Source: Nitrospira sp.
GTDB taxonomy: Bacteria > Nitrospirota > Nitrospiria > Nitrospirales > Nitrospiraceae
Reading direction: 5' to 3'
Length of the DNA stretch: 64,000 bases
Assembly (NCBI GenBank): GCA_024998565.1
Contig: JACOEM010000009.1
Coordinates: 62,001-126,000 of the forward strand
Shown one piece after another: positions 32,576 through 42,040 of the stretch; within the stretch, counting starts at the first letter, position 1, and each line of letters begins with the position of its first letter. The position numbers and the translations under genes are program-made. The notes under the pieces are model-generated. The model worked only from the letters and a program-made list of their open reading frames with translations. It was not told where the DNA came from and searched no databases.

Positions 32576-33358
32576 CTAGAGCAGGATCTGTCGATATTCC
32601 GGCGAGGCGAGTGTTCCTGCTTTCAGGTTCCAGTCGATGAGGAAAATGGTAGACCGTTCCGAGGACATCGAGAGGAGCCGCTGTCCGTTTTGAGCCACCA
32701 CACTGTCGGCCTTCCTGAAATCGAGTGTGCGGTCGGCGCCGGTGCGGTTGCACACGAAGAGGGGCAGCCCGGTGTCTTTCGTGCATCGTTCCCATTCGCC
32801 GTTCGGGCCATGCAGCCCAGGAGCCCAGGCCGCCGATGAGACCAGGACCTGCGCGCCTTTCGCCTTCAAGCTGTTGGCAATGCCTGGTGAGTAGGCGTCG
32901 GCGCAGATGAGCATCCCGACGTTCCCGAGCGGCTCCATCGGAAACACCGTCGTTTCCGTGCCCGGAGTCGACCAGGCTTCGGACCCGACGCGCAGCGCAT
33001 TGATCTTACGATGTGATCCTGCCAGGCGTCCGTCGGGGGCGATGGCGAAGACGGTGTTGTAAAGTCGGCCGGATTGCGGGTCCCGCTCGGGATGTGACAG
33101 GAAGATGGTGACGCGCTTCCTGGCGGCGAACAGCCGAACCTTCTCCATCCAAGGATCGGGCTGCGGGGTGATCCAGTCCGTGCCGAGTGTGTCGGCGAAG
33201 GTGTAGCCGCTGACCGCGAGTTCCGGCGTGATGATCCACCCGGCCCCGAGGCAGGCGGCTCTCGTGATCGCGTGAGCGATCAGGTGACGATTCTTCGCCA
33301 GGGCGCCGGGTATCGGAGCCAGATGCAAAAGTGCGATGCGCAGGGTCGATCCGGCCAT
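32576..33358 (-). CDS. Nitrilase-superfamily carbon-nitrogen hydrolase
   Basis: This 260-residue protein has the Glu-Lys-Cys triad: Glu46 in WIITPELAVSGYTF, Lys118 in AGSHRKINALRV and Cys152 in GMLICADAYSPGIA, plus VNTVFAIAPDG and APGLHGPNGEWERC. Members hydrolyse amide or nitrile C-N bonds, or take part in transamidation; branch and substrate are not clear from sequence. It reads toward the RBBP9-like gene. It is divergent from the YhiN gene, which starts 140 bases away. Confidence 0.93.
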   Translation of the reverse strand: MAGSTLRIALLHLAPIPGALAKNRHLIAHAITRAACLGAGWIITPELAVSGYTFADTLGTDWITPQPDPWMEKVRLFAARKRVTIFLSHPERDPQSGRLYNTVFAIAPDGRLAGSHRKINALRVGSEAWSTPGTETTVFPMEPLGNVGMLICADAYSPGIANSLKAKGAQVLVSSAAWAPGLHGPNGEWERCTKDTGLPLFVCNRTGADRTLDFRKADSVVAQNGQRLLSMSSERSTIFLIDWNLKAGTLASPEYRQILL

Positions 33359-33497
33359 AGGTCAGGATTGTGAGATGAAGGTCGGAAACTTGTCGCAGGA
33401 CTGTATCATATGCCGCGCCGTCGATCGACCCGCAGGACTGCCATGCCCATGCTCGTACGTATCAGCCAGCGGTTTGCCAAAAAGATGAGACGAATGA

Positions 33498-34814
33498 ATG
33501 ATCCCTCCAACGGTTGATCTCTGTGTGATCGGGGCTGGAGCGGCGGGATTGGCGGCCGGTATTTTTGCCGCCGAGCGAAATCCTTACCTGACAATCGACT
33601 TGCTGGACGGGGCAAAGACCATCGGGGCCAAGATCCTGGTGTCAGGCGGAGGCCGGTGCAATGTCACCCATGATGTGGTGACGCCGGATGATTTTTTCGG
33701 TACCCGCCACCTGGTGCGCAATGTGCTCGCGGCCTTCCCTGTTCGGGACACGATCCAGTGGTTTGCTTCCCTCGGTGTCGATCTGAAGTGTGAAGAAACC
33801 GGCAAACTGTTTCCGGTGACCGACAAGGCGCGGACCGTATTGGAGGCGCTCCTTGCTCGCAGCCGGGCGCTCGGGATAGTCCTTCGTCCCGGTCATCGAG
33901 TCACCGATATCGCCCGCCTTGACGACACACAAGGCGCGGACAAGCCGGAGCCTGCCCAGTTCGTGATCCGGCACCAAGAAGGCGAGACCGTCGCGCGGCG
34001 TGTCATCCTGGCCACCGGCGGGCGGTCGTTGCCACGGACGGGGAGTGACGGTTCGGGTTATGGCCTCGCGCGACGTCTGGGCCATCGGGTGACGCCGACT
34101 GTCCCGGCGTTGGTGGCCCTGGTCCTCGACGATCGGTGCTTTCATAGCGGGCTGTCCGGGCTTTCACAGGAGGTCGAGATCCAGACGGTGGTGCAGGGGA
34201 GGCCGGTCGATCGGCGGACCGGCAGCTTACTCTGGACGCATTTCGGGATCAGCGGACCGGTGGTGATGGATGCGAGCCGATTCTGGTGCCTTGCCAGAGA
34301 ACGTGGTGAGGCGGCGGAGGTGTATGGAAATTTCCTGCCCGGACGCACGACGGAGCAGGCGCGGGAGTGGTTTCTGCATCAGGCGGCGAAGAATCCGCGG
34401 CGGTCGCTGCTGAAGTTATTGACGGAAGTCTTGCCCGAGCGATGCGCCGAGACCCTCTGTCGTCATGTGGAGGGCGACCCGCAGCAGGCCTGCGCCCAGG
34501 TGTCACGAAACACTCGTGATCGTCTCCTGTCGGCGCTCACCCGGTTTCAGTTTCCTGTCGTGCGCGATCGAGGGTGGAACTTTGCAGAAGTGACGGCCGG
34601 GGGAATTCCGCTCGAAGAGGTCAACTTCCGCACGATGGAGTCAAAGGTGGTCCCCGGCCTATATCTGGTCGGGGAGGTGCTCGATTGCGACGGGCGGATC
34701 GGCGGATTCAATTTTCAATGGGCCTGGGCGACCGGACGGCTGGCCGGACGAGCGGCAGCCGTGACTCCCGGCTCCGGGAACGGCGAACAGGGTGAGCGGG
34801 CGGCGGGCAAATAG
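33498..34814 (+). CDS. HI0933/YhiN-family flavoprotein (second copy)
   Basis: This 438-residue protein: FAD motif VDLCVIGAGAAGLAAGIFAA, family block KTIGAKILVSGGGRCNVTHD, VTDKARTVLEALLARSRALG, LATGGRSLPRTGSDGSGYGL, WTHFGISGPVVMDASRFWC and the C-terminal LYLVGEVLDCDGRIGGFNFQ WAWATG. YhiN-type proteins are flavoproteins of unknown reaction, widely conserved. ATG at 33498 follows close after another ATG (33493) in a different frame. It is monocistronic by spacing and convergent with the DUF481 gene. Two related flavoproteins within 4 kb is notable. Confidence 0.93.
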   Translation: MIPPTVDLCVIGAGAAGLAAGIFAAERNPYLTIDLLDGAKTIGAKILVSGGGRCNVTHDVVTPDDFFGTRHLVRNVLAAFPVRDTIQWFASLGVDLKCEETGKLFPVTDKARTVLEALLARSRALGIVLRPGHRVTDIARLDDTQGADKPEPAQFVIRHQEGETVARRVILATGGRSLPRTGSDGSGYGLARRLGHRVTPTVPALVALVLDDRCFHSGLSGLSQEVEIQTVVQGRPVDRRTGSLLWTHFGISGPVVMDASRFWCLARERGEAAEVYGNFLPGRTTEQAREWFLHQAAKNPRRSLLKLLTEVLPERCAETLCRHVEGDPQQACAQVSRNTRDRLLSALTRFQFPVVRDRGWNFAEVTAGGIPLEEVNFRTMESKVVPGLYLVGEVLDCDGRIGGFNFQWAWATGRLAGRAAAVTPGSGNGEQGERAAGK

Positions 34815-34837
34815 GAACGCCGCTAGGCACTCGGCTG

Positions 34838-35863
34838 TCACTTGAATTCGTAGCCCACACCAAAAATGAGGGATTCGTCGATTTTCTCCCGTCCCGGCGC
34901 GGGTTGCGTATTCAATCGAAGGTCGTATTCCACATTGAAGAAGAGATTCTTATAGACCGTGATCCGGACTCCCTGGTCCGCATTGACGCGGAACGCATTG
35001 CCGGCATTGACGTCGTAGAAGCCTTCATGGCGGTGGAAGACTTTGACGCGGTCCGGCCATACGGCATGTTCCCAGCGCAGACTCCATCGGCCTGATGGGG
35101 TTTGTGTGTTCGGACTGTTGGTAAAGTGCTCGCTCACATGAGCAAGGCCGAGGGAGAGCGAGAGGGTGGTTCGGGCACTCTCGTAAAACTGATATCCCAA
35201 ACCGCTACCGATCGTGGATCGGAGCTGGAGGTTTTGCAGGGTGTCTTTTTCAAGCATGCCGAAGGATTCGATGAAGATTTGCTTGCTGAGGAAGTAGTTG
35301 TGCTTCACGCTGGCCAGTGAATTTCTAGCCGTCACGAGCTCGCCGGCCTGCCCGTAGTTGTATTTTCCTTCGAGTAACAGTCGCTGGCGGTACGCTTGAA
35401 TCGTCAAGCGGGCGGCGCTGTTGAAAGCTTTCGTGCTGCTGTTGCCGGAGGTGCTGTTGCCGCCGACTGTGACCGTCCCGGTCAGTCGGAGCGGCTCGAG
35501 ATTGATGGCGGTGACGTCGGCCAGGGGCACGGGACTCTCGGGCCCCAGTTCTCTGGTTTCCCGCAGGGCCTGTGCGCCGTACAGAAAATCTCGAAGTACA
35601 TCGTGCGATTCGCCCGGCACCAGAATCTTCAGTGTGCCGTCGGACTTCAGACTCTCGACTTTCCCCCAATCGATTTTCACCTCACCCCCGTAGTCGGTCT
35701 GCAGGGTGAGGACGCGCTCCTCCATTTTGAGAATCGTCCCGGTCAGTCGATCTCCATTCAGCAGGTGTACTTCGTCGGCCCGGGAGGGCAGAGCGAGACA
35801 CAGACTGATGAGGAATGCTAGCCACTGCCACGGCAGGGCGCGACTGATGACATTGCGGTACAT
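34838..35863 (-). CDS. DUF481 outer-membrane protein
   Basis: This 341-residue protein has signal WLAFLISLCLALPSRA, then a soluble beta-rich domain (VHLLNGDRLTGTILKMEERV, LTLQTDYGGEVKIDWGKVES). From about residue 140 it is a barrel of alternating strands (TGTVTVGGNSTSGNSSTKAF, RLTIQAYRQRLLLEGKYNYG, NYFLSKQIFIESFGMLEKDT, TLSLSLGLAHVSEHF), ending IDESLIFGVGYEFK. This is the DUF481 (YdiY-like) family of salt- or acid-induced outer-membrane proteins with no known substrate. Start ATG at 35863. It lies downstream of a lipoprotein gene on the same strand, 153 bases away. Confidence 0.9.
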   Translation of the reverse strand: MYRNVISRALPWQWLAFLISLCLALPSRADEVHLLNGDRLTGTILKMEERVLTLQTDYGGEVKIDWGKVESLKSDGTLKILVPGESHDVLRDFLYGAQALRETRELGPESPVPLADVTAINLEPLRLTGTVTVGGNSTSGNSSTKAFNSAARLTIQAYRQRLLLEGKYNYGQAGELVTARNSLASVKHNYFLSKQIFIESFGMLEKDTLQNLQLRSTIGSGLGYQFYESARTTLSLSLGLAHVSEHFTNSPNTQTPSGRWSLRWEHAVWPDRVKVFHRHEGFYDVNAGNAFRVNADQGVRITVYKNLFFNVEYDLRLNTQPAPGREKIDESLIFGVGYEFK

Positions 35864-36016
35864 GGGTGTGAATCAGGGGCGGACGGGTACGTCACTCGTG
35901 GCGAGAGCCGGGCGGCCCGCTTTCTGTCGATGGCCCAACCCTACTGGAGAGCCCGGTGGAGTTGCAAGAGACAGGAAGACAAAAGTGCAGCCACGGCCCG
36001 GCCTAGGGGCCTGGTA

Positions 36017-37243
36017 CTATTTTGCGATGGTGATGCTGGGCACACCGCTGCGCGAGACTTCAGTGACGGTCATTTGGAAGAGCTGGTAGAGCAACTTGAA
36101 CGCTTCACGGTTCCAGCGGGCGAGCGGACCCGTGACATTCACGGCGTAATACTTGCCGTGGGACTGCACCGTCAAGTCCGATCCGGACGGCGAGGAACCC
36201 TCGACGAGGAGATCCAGCGTCTTCGACGGATTGTCCAGGAACGGCGGTGTCCGGACATCCTTGTCGACGTGGTATTCGGGTTCTTCCTCGATGGATTGAG
36301 CGAGAAAATTGAGCATGGTGTTGAAGCTTCGCAGCCGGAACTCGCCTTTTAACGGCCATTCGCCACCATAGTGCCCCGGGCGAATATCGAACGCCACATC
36401 GTTCATCGGGCGTTGGTCCACTTCTTCGTGCAGCCTGACGCGTTCCTCGCGCGGGAGCGTATCCGGGTCGTAGTTCGTGATGAGAATTCTCCCGGAGACC
36501 GGTTTGCGGAGGGTGTAGGTTTTTTGCAGTGGGTTATACGTGACGAGGTACTCCTGCTCCAGGGCTTTGAAACCCTCTGCCGTCACGGATTCCCCCGGAA
36601 TGGTCCAGGTGCGTTCAAAGAGCAGCGATTCGGCGTAGAGCTTATTGGCATCCTGAATGGCGGAGAGATGCAGGACGACCTTCCGAAACATCTCGTATCC
36701 GCTTTTGTCGGCGGGGCTGTTCCGATAGGGCACATCCTCGCCGTTGCTTTTCAGCCGAAGCTCTTTTGCCATGAGACGAAGCAGCAGGTCGATGTCACCG
36801 CCCTGCCGGAGGAGAAGCGTGAATTTGCCTTCTTGAAACGGGGTCAGGAGACGCCGCGTGAAGTCTTCCCCTTCGATCGGTGCAATGCTGATGGTCGGAT
36901 TCTCCGCGACACTCCCGCCGAAGAGCGGCAGCAAGGTTTTGCCGGCGTCGCCGGTTAATGCCGGCGTCGCTCCGGCACTGATGCGGAAATCGAATGTGGC
37001 GGCGATGTTCGAGACGCCGGTGAAGTGAACCGGCTGATGATGATGAGCCCTGGCGATGTTGATGAGCAGCTGTTTGGAAATGGCATCCGTGATGGACTCA
37101 TCGTAGGCGAGGACGGCGCGATTCAGGGTCGGAGGAGAAAGGCAGCCTGCGAGGCTGAGAACGGCCAGGAGGCCGACCAGGCCGCGGAGCCGTCCGGCGT
37201 GAATCCTGTCGTGCGCTGGGTCGGATCGACGTTGATGGTTCAT
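36017..37243 (-). CDS. Hypothetical lipoprotein
   Basis: This 408-residue protein has a lipoprotein signal (GLVGLLAVLSLAGC, Cys34 when counted from the ATG at 37243; a start at 37261 adds six residues). The mature part has SPPTLNRAVLAYDESITDAI, ISKQLLINIARAHHHQPVHF, TFDFRISAGATPALTGDAGK, QGGDIDLLLRLMAKELRLKS and FRLRSFNTMLNFLAQSIEEE. I recognise no family. The ISKQLLINIARA...VHF block recurs in proteobacterial and Nitrospira-type hypothetical lipoproteins by my recollection. It is followed downstream by DUF481 and preceded by the DUF155-like gene, all leftward. Confidence 0.75.
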   Translation of the reverse strand: MNHQRRSDPAHDRIHAGRLRGLVGLLAVLSLAGCLSPPTLNRAVLAYDESITDAISKQLLINIARAHHHQPVHFTGVSNIAATFDFRISAGATPALTGDAGKTLLPLFGGSVAENPTISIAPIEGEDFTRRLLTPFQEGKFTLLLRQGGDIDLLLRLMAKELRLKSNGEDVPYRNSPADKSGYEMFRKVVLHLSAIQDANKLYAESLLFERTWTIPGESVTAEGFKALEQEYLVTYNPLQKTYTLRKPVSGRILITNYDPDTLPREERVRLHEEVDQRPMNDVAFDIRPGHYGGEWPLKGEFRLRSFNTMLNFLAQSIEEEPEYHVDKDVRTPPFLDNPSKTLDLLVEGSSPSGSDLTVQSHGKYYAVNVTGPLARWNREAFKLLYQLFQMTVTEVSRSGVPSITIAK

Positions 37244-37298
37244 CGGCAGGGGTTCTACCATATCTCTTCAACGGAGCCTAGGGCCTAAGCCCCTGTGT

Positions 37299-38417
37299 TT
37301 AGTGGCCGGTGAACGGGAGGAAGGAGACGGCGATCGAAATCGCGATGAGCACGATGATGATCCATTCGAGCACTTCCATCCGTCGAGTCGTGGCGCGGTC
37401 GGTCATTTTTCCGTAAATGCTTTCCAGGGTCTGGAGTTTTCTGATGATGCTGGCGTCCCAGGCTTCCAGGTGAAAGCGTTGAGAGGCCAATCGATACACG
37501 CGGGCCAGGTATTGATCGCCGAGCAGCTTCAGCGTGTTGGCTACGCGTTCGAAGAGCACGGCGCTGTCGACCTGCAATTGCCCGATGTGCGTCAAAGCGA
37601 CTTCGTGCGAACCGGGCAGCCATGATGTCAGGCCGGTCTTTCGTGTCAGCGCGTCATACCCCTGGTCGAGCGCCGTATCGAGTTGCTCATCCAGGGCGCG
37701 CATTTCAAGCAGTTCGACGTTCACAAACTCCAGCACCGCCCGCACGTCATCCATGTCCTGTCCGAAGACGAGGGCGGCATTCCAGTCGATCAGGGCGGTG
37801 TCATCGCGGCTGAATGCAATCCGGCAGGACGTCGCTTCATGGATTTCCTGGTCGGAAAGTCGCGTGCGTTCGCTACGGAGCACGTGGGCGAACAAGGGAT
37901 CGTAGGGAGCGCCGAAGGTTTGGATGGCCGAGGGGGTGCAGCGCTCAATGGAAAAAATGAGATAGTCTTCGACCTCCTTCGACGTGGAGGGCCGCTCGAT
38001 GGCCGGATAGATGTCGCGCACAAGCTGATCCAGGCGGTGGCGCGATTCCGCCAGCAGCGTCTCGTTCTCGTACAGCGACTCACTTAAGCTCAGCAGGCCT
38101 TCAAAGGGACCGTTGATCGGAATGCGGTAGATGACGGTGACCGCGCCGAAGTCGTACAGCATCACCTCCACGGCTTCGCTCGACTGGTAGTCGCCGAAAG
38201 CCAGAGCGACGGTCTCCTGTGTCAGTCGAAGCGGCGCCGGACGGTATTCGAAATAGTGCGGGGCTCGCGCTTTGTGGCGGATGCGCCCGCGTTCTTTGAT
38301 TGCGGTGACGTGCCGTTCCGCCTCATCGAGATTGATCGCCAGTCCGATGTCATAGGCGAAGAGGGCATAACAGGTCCCCTGTTCGATCGAGAGCGGAGGC
38401 GCATCGAGGGGTGTCAT
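37299..38417 (-). CDS. RMD1/DUF155-family protein with C-terminal membrane anchor
   Basis: This 372-residue protein shows the DUF155/RMD1 pattern: CYALFAYDIGLAINLDEAER, VEVMLYDFGAVTVIYRIPIN, SESLYENETLLAESRHRLDQ, then ALDEQLDTALDQGYDALTRK, and a C-terminal LQTLESIYGKMTDRATTRRM EVLEWIIIVLIAISIAVSFL with a tail-anchoring span. Yeast Rmd1-type proteins are membrane-associated with roles in sporulation and mitochondrial organisation; bacterial members are uncharacterised. The ATG at 38417 is in a gene block with the lipoprotein and DUF481 genes. Confidence 0.8.
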   Translation of the reverse strand: MTPLDAPPLSIEQGTCYALFAYDIGLAINLDEAERHVTAIKERGRIRHKARAPHYFEYRPAPLRLTQETVALAFGDYQSSEAVEVMLYDFGAVTVIYRIPINGPFEGLLSLSESLYENETLLAESRHRLDQLVRDIYPAIERPSTSKEVEDYLIFSIERCTPSAIQTFGAPYDPLFAHVLRSERTRLSDQEIHEATSCRIAFSRDDTALIDWNAALVFGQDMDDVRAVLEFVNVELLEMRALDEQLDTALDQGYDALTRKTGLTSWLPGSHEVALTHIGQLQVDSAVLFERVANTLKLLGDQYLARVYRLASQRFHLEAWDASIIRKLQTLESIYGKMTDRATTRRMEVLEWIIIVLIAISIAVSFLPFTGH

Positions 38418-38642
38418 GGGGATTCTCCCGGAGGATTCCTATGATGATGGGCGATATGTACGCAGACTGCAAGCGGGCTGCGAGGCCGGCCACGCGGCGG
38501 CTGTCGGGAGCAGGGTGGCGGTATCAGTCGGACCATCGTATCGGCACAGGATTACAACGAGGTCAGGAGAGGATTAAGTTTGCATGAACCAGGCGCAGGC
38601 CGCTTGTGTTGATCAGCCGGAAGCAGGTAAGAGTGGGAACAC

Positions 38643-39326
38643 ATGGCTACGATCAAAGCAGTCATTTTCGATTTCGACGGGGTGTTGTTCGACACCGAGC
38701 CGCTGCATTTCGAAATGTTTCGACAGGTGCTTCGAATGGAGGGGGTGACGCTTGCTCCGGACCGATACCATGCGCGCTATGTCGGGTTGACGGATCAGGC
38801 CTGCTTCCGCGCGGTCTTGACCGACTCCGGTTGGACTGCCATAACGGGCGAGACTCTCGACCGACTCGTGCAACGCAAAACCGGTCTCATGCAGGACGCG
38901 CTACGCAAGACGTTACCTGTTCTGTCCGGCGTCAGGGAATGTGTCGCAGCCGTGACGGAGGCCTGCCGTACGGCCATTGCATCCGGCGCGTTGCGCCAGG
39001 AAATTGCCTTGTGTTTGGAACTGGCCGGGATGACGTCGATGTTCGAGCATATCTCAGCGGCGCAGGATGTTCGTCAGGGCAAACCTGATCCGGCCCTGTA
39101 TCTGCATGCGCTGGGCGCGCTGAATCGGCGGTTGCCGCTAGGAGCCCACGAATGTGTGGCGTTCGAGGATACGCCGCACGGGATCGAAGCGGCCCGCAAG
39201 GCCGGGATGCGTTGCGTCGGGGTGGCGACAACCTTGCCCGAGAGTCGTCTGGTGCAGGCCGATCTTGTCGTCCCGTCGCTTCACGCAGCGTCCTTCAGCC
39301 AGGTACTCGCTCATCTCTCTGCCTGA
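38643..39326 (+). CDS. HAD-superfamily (subclass IA) phosphatase, beta-phosphoglucomutase-like
   Basis: This 227-residue protein has motif I DFDGVLFDTEPLHFE, with the cap domain following (RQVLRMEGVTLAPDRYHARY), motif II in AIASGAL, motif III Lys in DVRQGKPDPALYLHALGAL and motif IV in CVAFEDTPHGIEAARKAGMR. This is the subclass IA layout of phosphoglycolate phosphatase, beta-PGM and sugar-phosphate phosphatases. Substrate is unknown. ATG at 38643 (ATGGCTACGATC); upstream sequence is A/G-rich. It is directly followed by a palindromic MITE-like element at 39333, seven bases past the stop. Confidence 0.92.
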   Translation: MATIKAVIFDFDGVLFDTEPLHFEMFRQVLRMEGVTLAPDRYHARYVGLTDQACFRAVLTDSGWTAITGETLDRLVQRKTGLMQDALRKTLPVLSGVRECVAAVTEACRTAIASGALRQEIALCLELAGMTSMFEHISAAQDVRQGKPDPALYLHALGALNRRLPLGAHECVAFEDTPHGIEAARKAGMRCVGVATTLPESRLVQADLVVPSLHAASFSQVLAHLSA

Positions 39327-39332
39327 ATCTAA

Positions 39333-39505
39333 CCCGGACTAGTCATGAATGCCTGCTGCGTCGTCCGATCCTCTCGCTCGGCGGGACTGTTCTCGTTCGC
39401 CCTCCTCGACGGACAGCAAGTACGCCTGCGTCGGCCTCGCGTGCGAGTGGCCCCGGCGGGCTTCGGTCTCGTACGCCTCGCGACGGCCTTCATGAATAGT
39501 CCTGG
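39333..39505. mobile_element. MITE-like element with 21-base terminal inverted repeats
   Basis: The left end CCCGGACTAGTCATGAATGCC (39333-39353) pairs with the reverse complement of the right end 39485-39505 (CCAGGACTATTCATGAAGGCC) at 18 of 21 positions. The interior is GC-rich, without a reading frame of its own, and contains GTACGCCTGCG and CGTACGCCTCG boxes. It occupies most of the gap between the HAD gene and the four-gene operon. No transposase is carried. Confidence 0.75.
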
Positions 39506-39634
39506 CTAACCGCCTCACCGCCGCTGCATTGTTACACAACATTTCTATGGGGATGAGGCGCTCGTAACAGACTGGCGGTAGGCTCGATCCGTATCAGCCG
39601 TAGATTTCTCCGGGTGATCACCGGGAGGTTGAGC

Positions 39635-42040
39635 ATGAGCCGAACGACGACCATCTCCTCGAATTCCCCTCTGCGCCCCGCCGAACCCCGTGATGTGCTC
39701 GAAAAAGAGGCGGCGCAATTCCTTGCCGGTCTCCCTGTTCTGCCGTTCTCCCATGATGACATCACGGCTGGTTCCGAGAGCGAGTTACAGGCGGCGGTGT
39801 GCGGCCTCTCCGAAGATGTCGATCTTCCGCGCACGATTCAGCGCTCCAATTATCTGCACAATATCCGTGAACGGACGGCGGCCGGCGAGAGTCCGAGAAT
39901 CGTGATCAGGCAGTTGCAGGAATTCCTCGCCTCGCCGGATGCGACCGTTTGGGAAAATTCGTGGGTGCGGTTTCCCCGGCGGCTCCTGAATCGAACCGCC
40001 GATCAACTCTTCGAGGGCGATCTCGCAGCCGACAAGTGCCATGCCAAGGGGCCGCTTCGGGCCGATGCCCATCGGTATCTGCTGACGGAGCAGGGCGAGG
40101 AGTGGGTCCGCCTTCCGATCAGTTACCTGCTGAAGCTCACGCTGGCCCAGGTGATCGAAGAAATCGAGCGGGATGCGCCGCTGCTCGCGAGTGAGGGCCG
40201 ACGGCTGCTGAATCACTTCCTGAACGACAACAGCTCACCCGAAACCTTCTCCTTCTACGTGTCTCCGATGGATCGGGCGCAGGGGATGGGAACAGGCATT
40301 GCGCGGGAAACGGCAGTCCGGTTTCTGTTCACGCATCTGCTGGCGTTGTATGCCAATCGGCAATTCGGTTTGCAGGAGAGCGGACAACAGGTGTTGGTCT
40401 ATGCGTCACCCCATCCGCCGTTGCGGCAGCGCCGTCTCAACGGACTGGTGTCCGATGCCTTCTACCGCGAATTGTTTATGAACCCGTGCTTGTCGGGGTG
40501 GGAGCGAGGCGAGGAGAAGTCTCAGTACATGGGGCTCTGTCATGAGGTGCTGTCGCGCAGCCAACTGAACGCCGTCGTCCGGTTGAAGGATGCGGGCATC
40601 ATCACGCGCAACCTCGTCGTGTTGCCGTCCACCTCGAATATCAGCCTGGCCAACAACGGCACGCACCTCAGTTTAGGGAGTCGCATTCTGACGCAGGCGC
40701 TGCAATCCGGCGGGAAGGGATTCTCGGCTGCGCATGAAAAGGTTGTTGGCGACTTGGTGATCAAGATCGTGGAGCATTTTCTGCCGCTGTTTGCCGGCAT
40801 CTATAGCGCGGCGCCCTACCGCATGAACTTTCGTGATTTCCATCCGGAAACGGCCTTAGGTTTCCTGCCGCACGAATTGGACTTTACCCATTTGCGCATG
40901 TTGTGGCGCCGGTGGAAAAAGAAGGCCGGTCTTTCGGTGTTCGGGCGCTCCATTACACCGGTCGGTCCCTTGTGGGTGGATCGTGCCCTCAGCGCGCTCT
41001 TTCATTTGCGCGGCGACTTCCTGCCCGACTTCAGATTGATCGACTACCTCGTGTCCCTGTTGTCGACCGATCAGAGTCCGGCCCTTGACGGGATCCAGGG
41101 GAATGATCTCCGGCTGAAACGCGATCTAGGGCAACTCGGGGTCTTCGACGAACGTATGTCGCTCTACCTGTTCTACAAGTTGCGCGCGGAATCAGTGATG
41201 GGATTCTCCGGCTTCGAGGGGCGGCAGCACAGCCTGTTTTCCAATCATCTGGACGACTTTGCCGACGCGGCCGCCCTGCAGGCGCTGGTGACGGCGCTGG
41301 CCTTTCGCTATATCGCAACCGGAGCCGTGGCCCATGACGATATCCCCGACGATCCGTTCACCGAAAGCGAACGACGACAATGCATCTTCGCCTCGGCCAT
41401 CGGCGTCGGGACGGTGAATGTGCGCGACGGGGGATCGAACCGGTTCCTGGCGCGCATCCTGAGCAGGACGCAGAAGACCAGAGTCAGCCGCCGGTATGCA
41501 GGGTATCTGCGGGTCCGCGTCGATGACTATCGCCTGGCGCTTCTGGCGACGCTTGAAGAAGATGGGGCCGAATTGATCGAGGCATTTCAGCTTTCGGAGC
41601 ATCTGGGGCGCCTGCGTCAGCGACTGCTCGAATCGGAGAGCCACAGCACCGCCGGCAAGTTGACCAGGGGCATTTTGGATTCTATCGGTGCGGGAAATCC
41701 CATGCAGTTGTCCGGCGAGGAGTTCGCGCAGGCGTCGGAGGCCTATTATCGCCGTCAACTACGCACCCAGTATGTTCGAGAGGCACTCGGATGTGTTCGG
41801 GAGGATTTGCAGGCGATCGACGGGGGCGGATCCGGGTGCGACAGGCGGTATCGCGGGATTGCGACGGCGGTGATCGGTCCCCGGTCAGCTGCGGATGCCC
41901 TTGCGGAAGCCGAAAAGGACTTGTTGTCTGAGACGGCGGAGGTCCCCACCCTGCGCCGCTGTCTGGCCCTCTGCCTACTCACGATTGCCAGGACCGGCGC
42001 GGCATCCCTGAGCCGGGAGGGAAGGTCGCTGGCCTCATGA
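39635..42040 (+). CDS. Large protein of unknown family, first gene of the PSD/Lgt-like operon
   Basis: This 801-residue, soluble, mostly helical protein starts at the ATG at 39635, with GGGAGG six bases upstream. It has no signal peptide or membrane span. Notable blocks are LPRTIQRSNYLHNIRERTAAG, HAKGPLRADAHRYLLTEQ, SFYVSPMDRAQGMGTGIARE, SQYMGLCHEVLSRSQLNAVV, LPSTSNISLANNGTHLSLGS, APYRMNFRDFHPETALGFLP HELDFTH and SIGAGNPMQLSGEEFAQASE. I recognise no family. The conserved-looking His, Asp and Arg stretches could form an active site, but that is only a suggestion. Its stop overlaps the next start (ATGA), giving translational coupling with the PSD-like gene. Confidence 0.8.
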   Translation: MSRTTTISSNSPLRPAEPRDVLEKEAAQFLAGLPVLPFSHDDITAGSESELQAAVCGLSEDVDLPRTIQRSNYLHNIRERTAAGESPRIVIRQLQEFLASPDATVWENSWVRFPRRLLNRTADQLFEGDLAADKCHAKGPLRADAHRYLLTEQGEEWVRLPISYLLKLTLAQVIEEIERDAPLLASEGRRLLNHFLNDNSSPETFSFYVSPMDRAQGMGTGIARETAVRFLFTHLLALYANRQFGLQESGQQVLVYASPHPPLRQRRLNGLVSDAFYRELFMNPCLSGWERGEEKSQYMGLCHEVLSRSQLNAVVRLKDAGIITRNLVVLPSTSNISLANNGTHLSLGSRILTQALQSGGKGFSAAHEKVVGDLVIKIVEHFLPLFAGIYSAAPYRMNFRDFHPETALGFLPHELDFTHLRMLWRRWKKKAGLSVFGRSITPVGPLWVDRALSALFHLRGDFLPDFRLIDYLVSLLSTDQSPALDGIQGNDLRLKRDLGQLGVFDERMSLYLFYKLRAESVMGFSGFEGRQHSLFSNHLDDFADAAALQALVTALAFRYIATGAVAHDDIPDDPFTESERRQCIFASAIGVGTVNVRDGGSNRFLARILSRTQKTRVSRRYAGYLRVRVDDYRLALLATLEEDGAELIEAFQLSEHLGRLRQRLLESESHSTAGKLTRGILDSIGAGNPMQLSGEEFAQASEAYYRRQLRTQYVREALGCVREDLQAIDGGGSGCDRRYRGIATAVIGPRSAADALAEAEKDLLSETAEVPTLRRCLALCLLTIARTGAASLSREGRSLAS

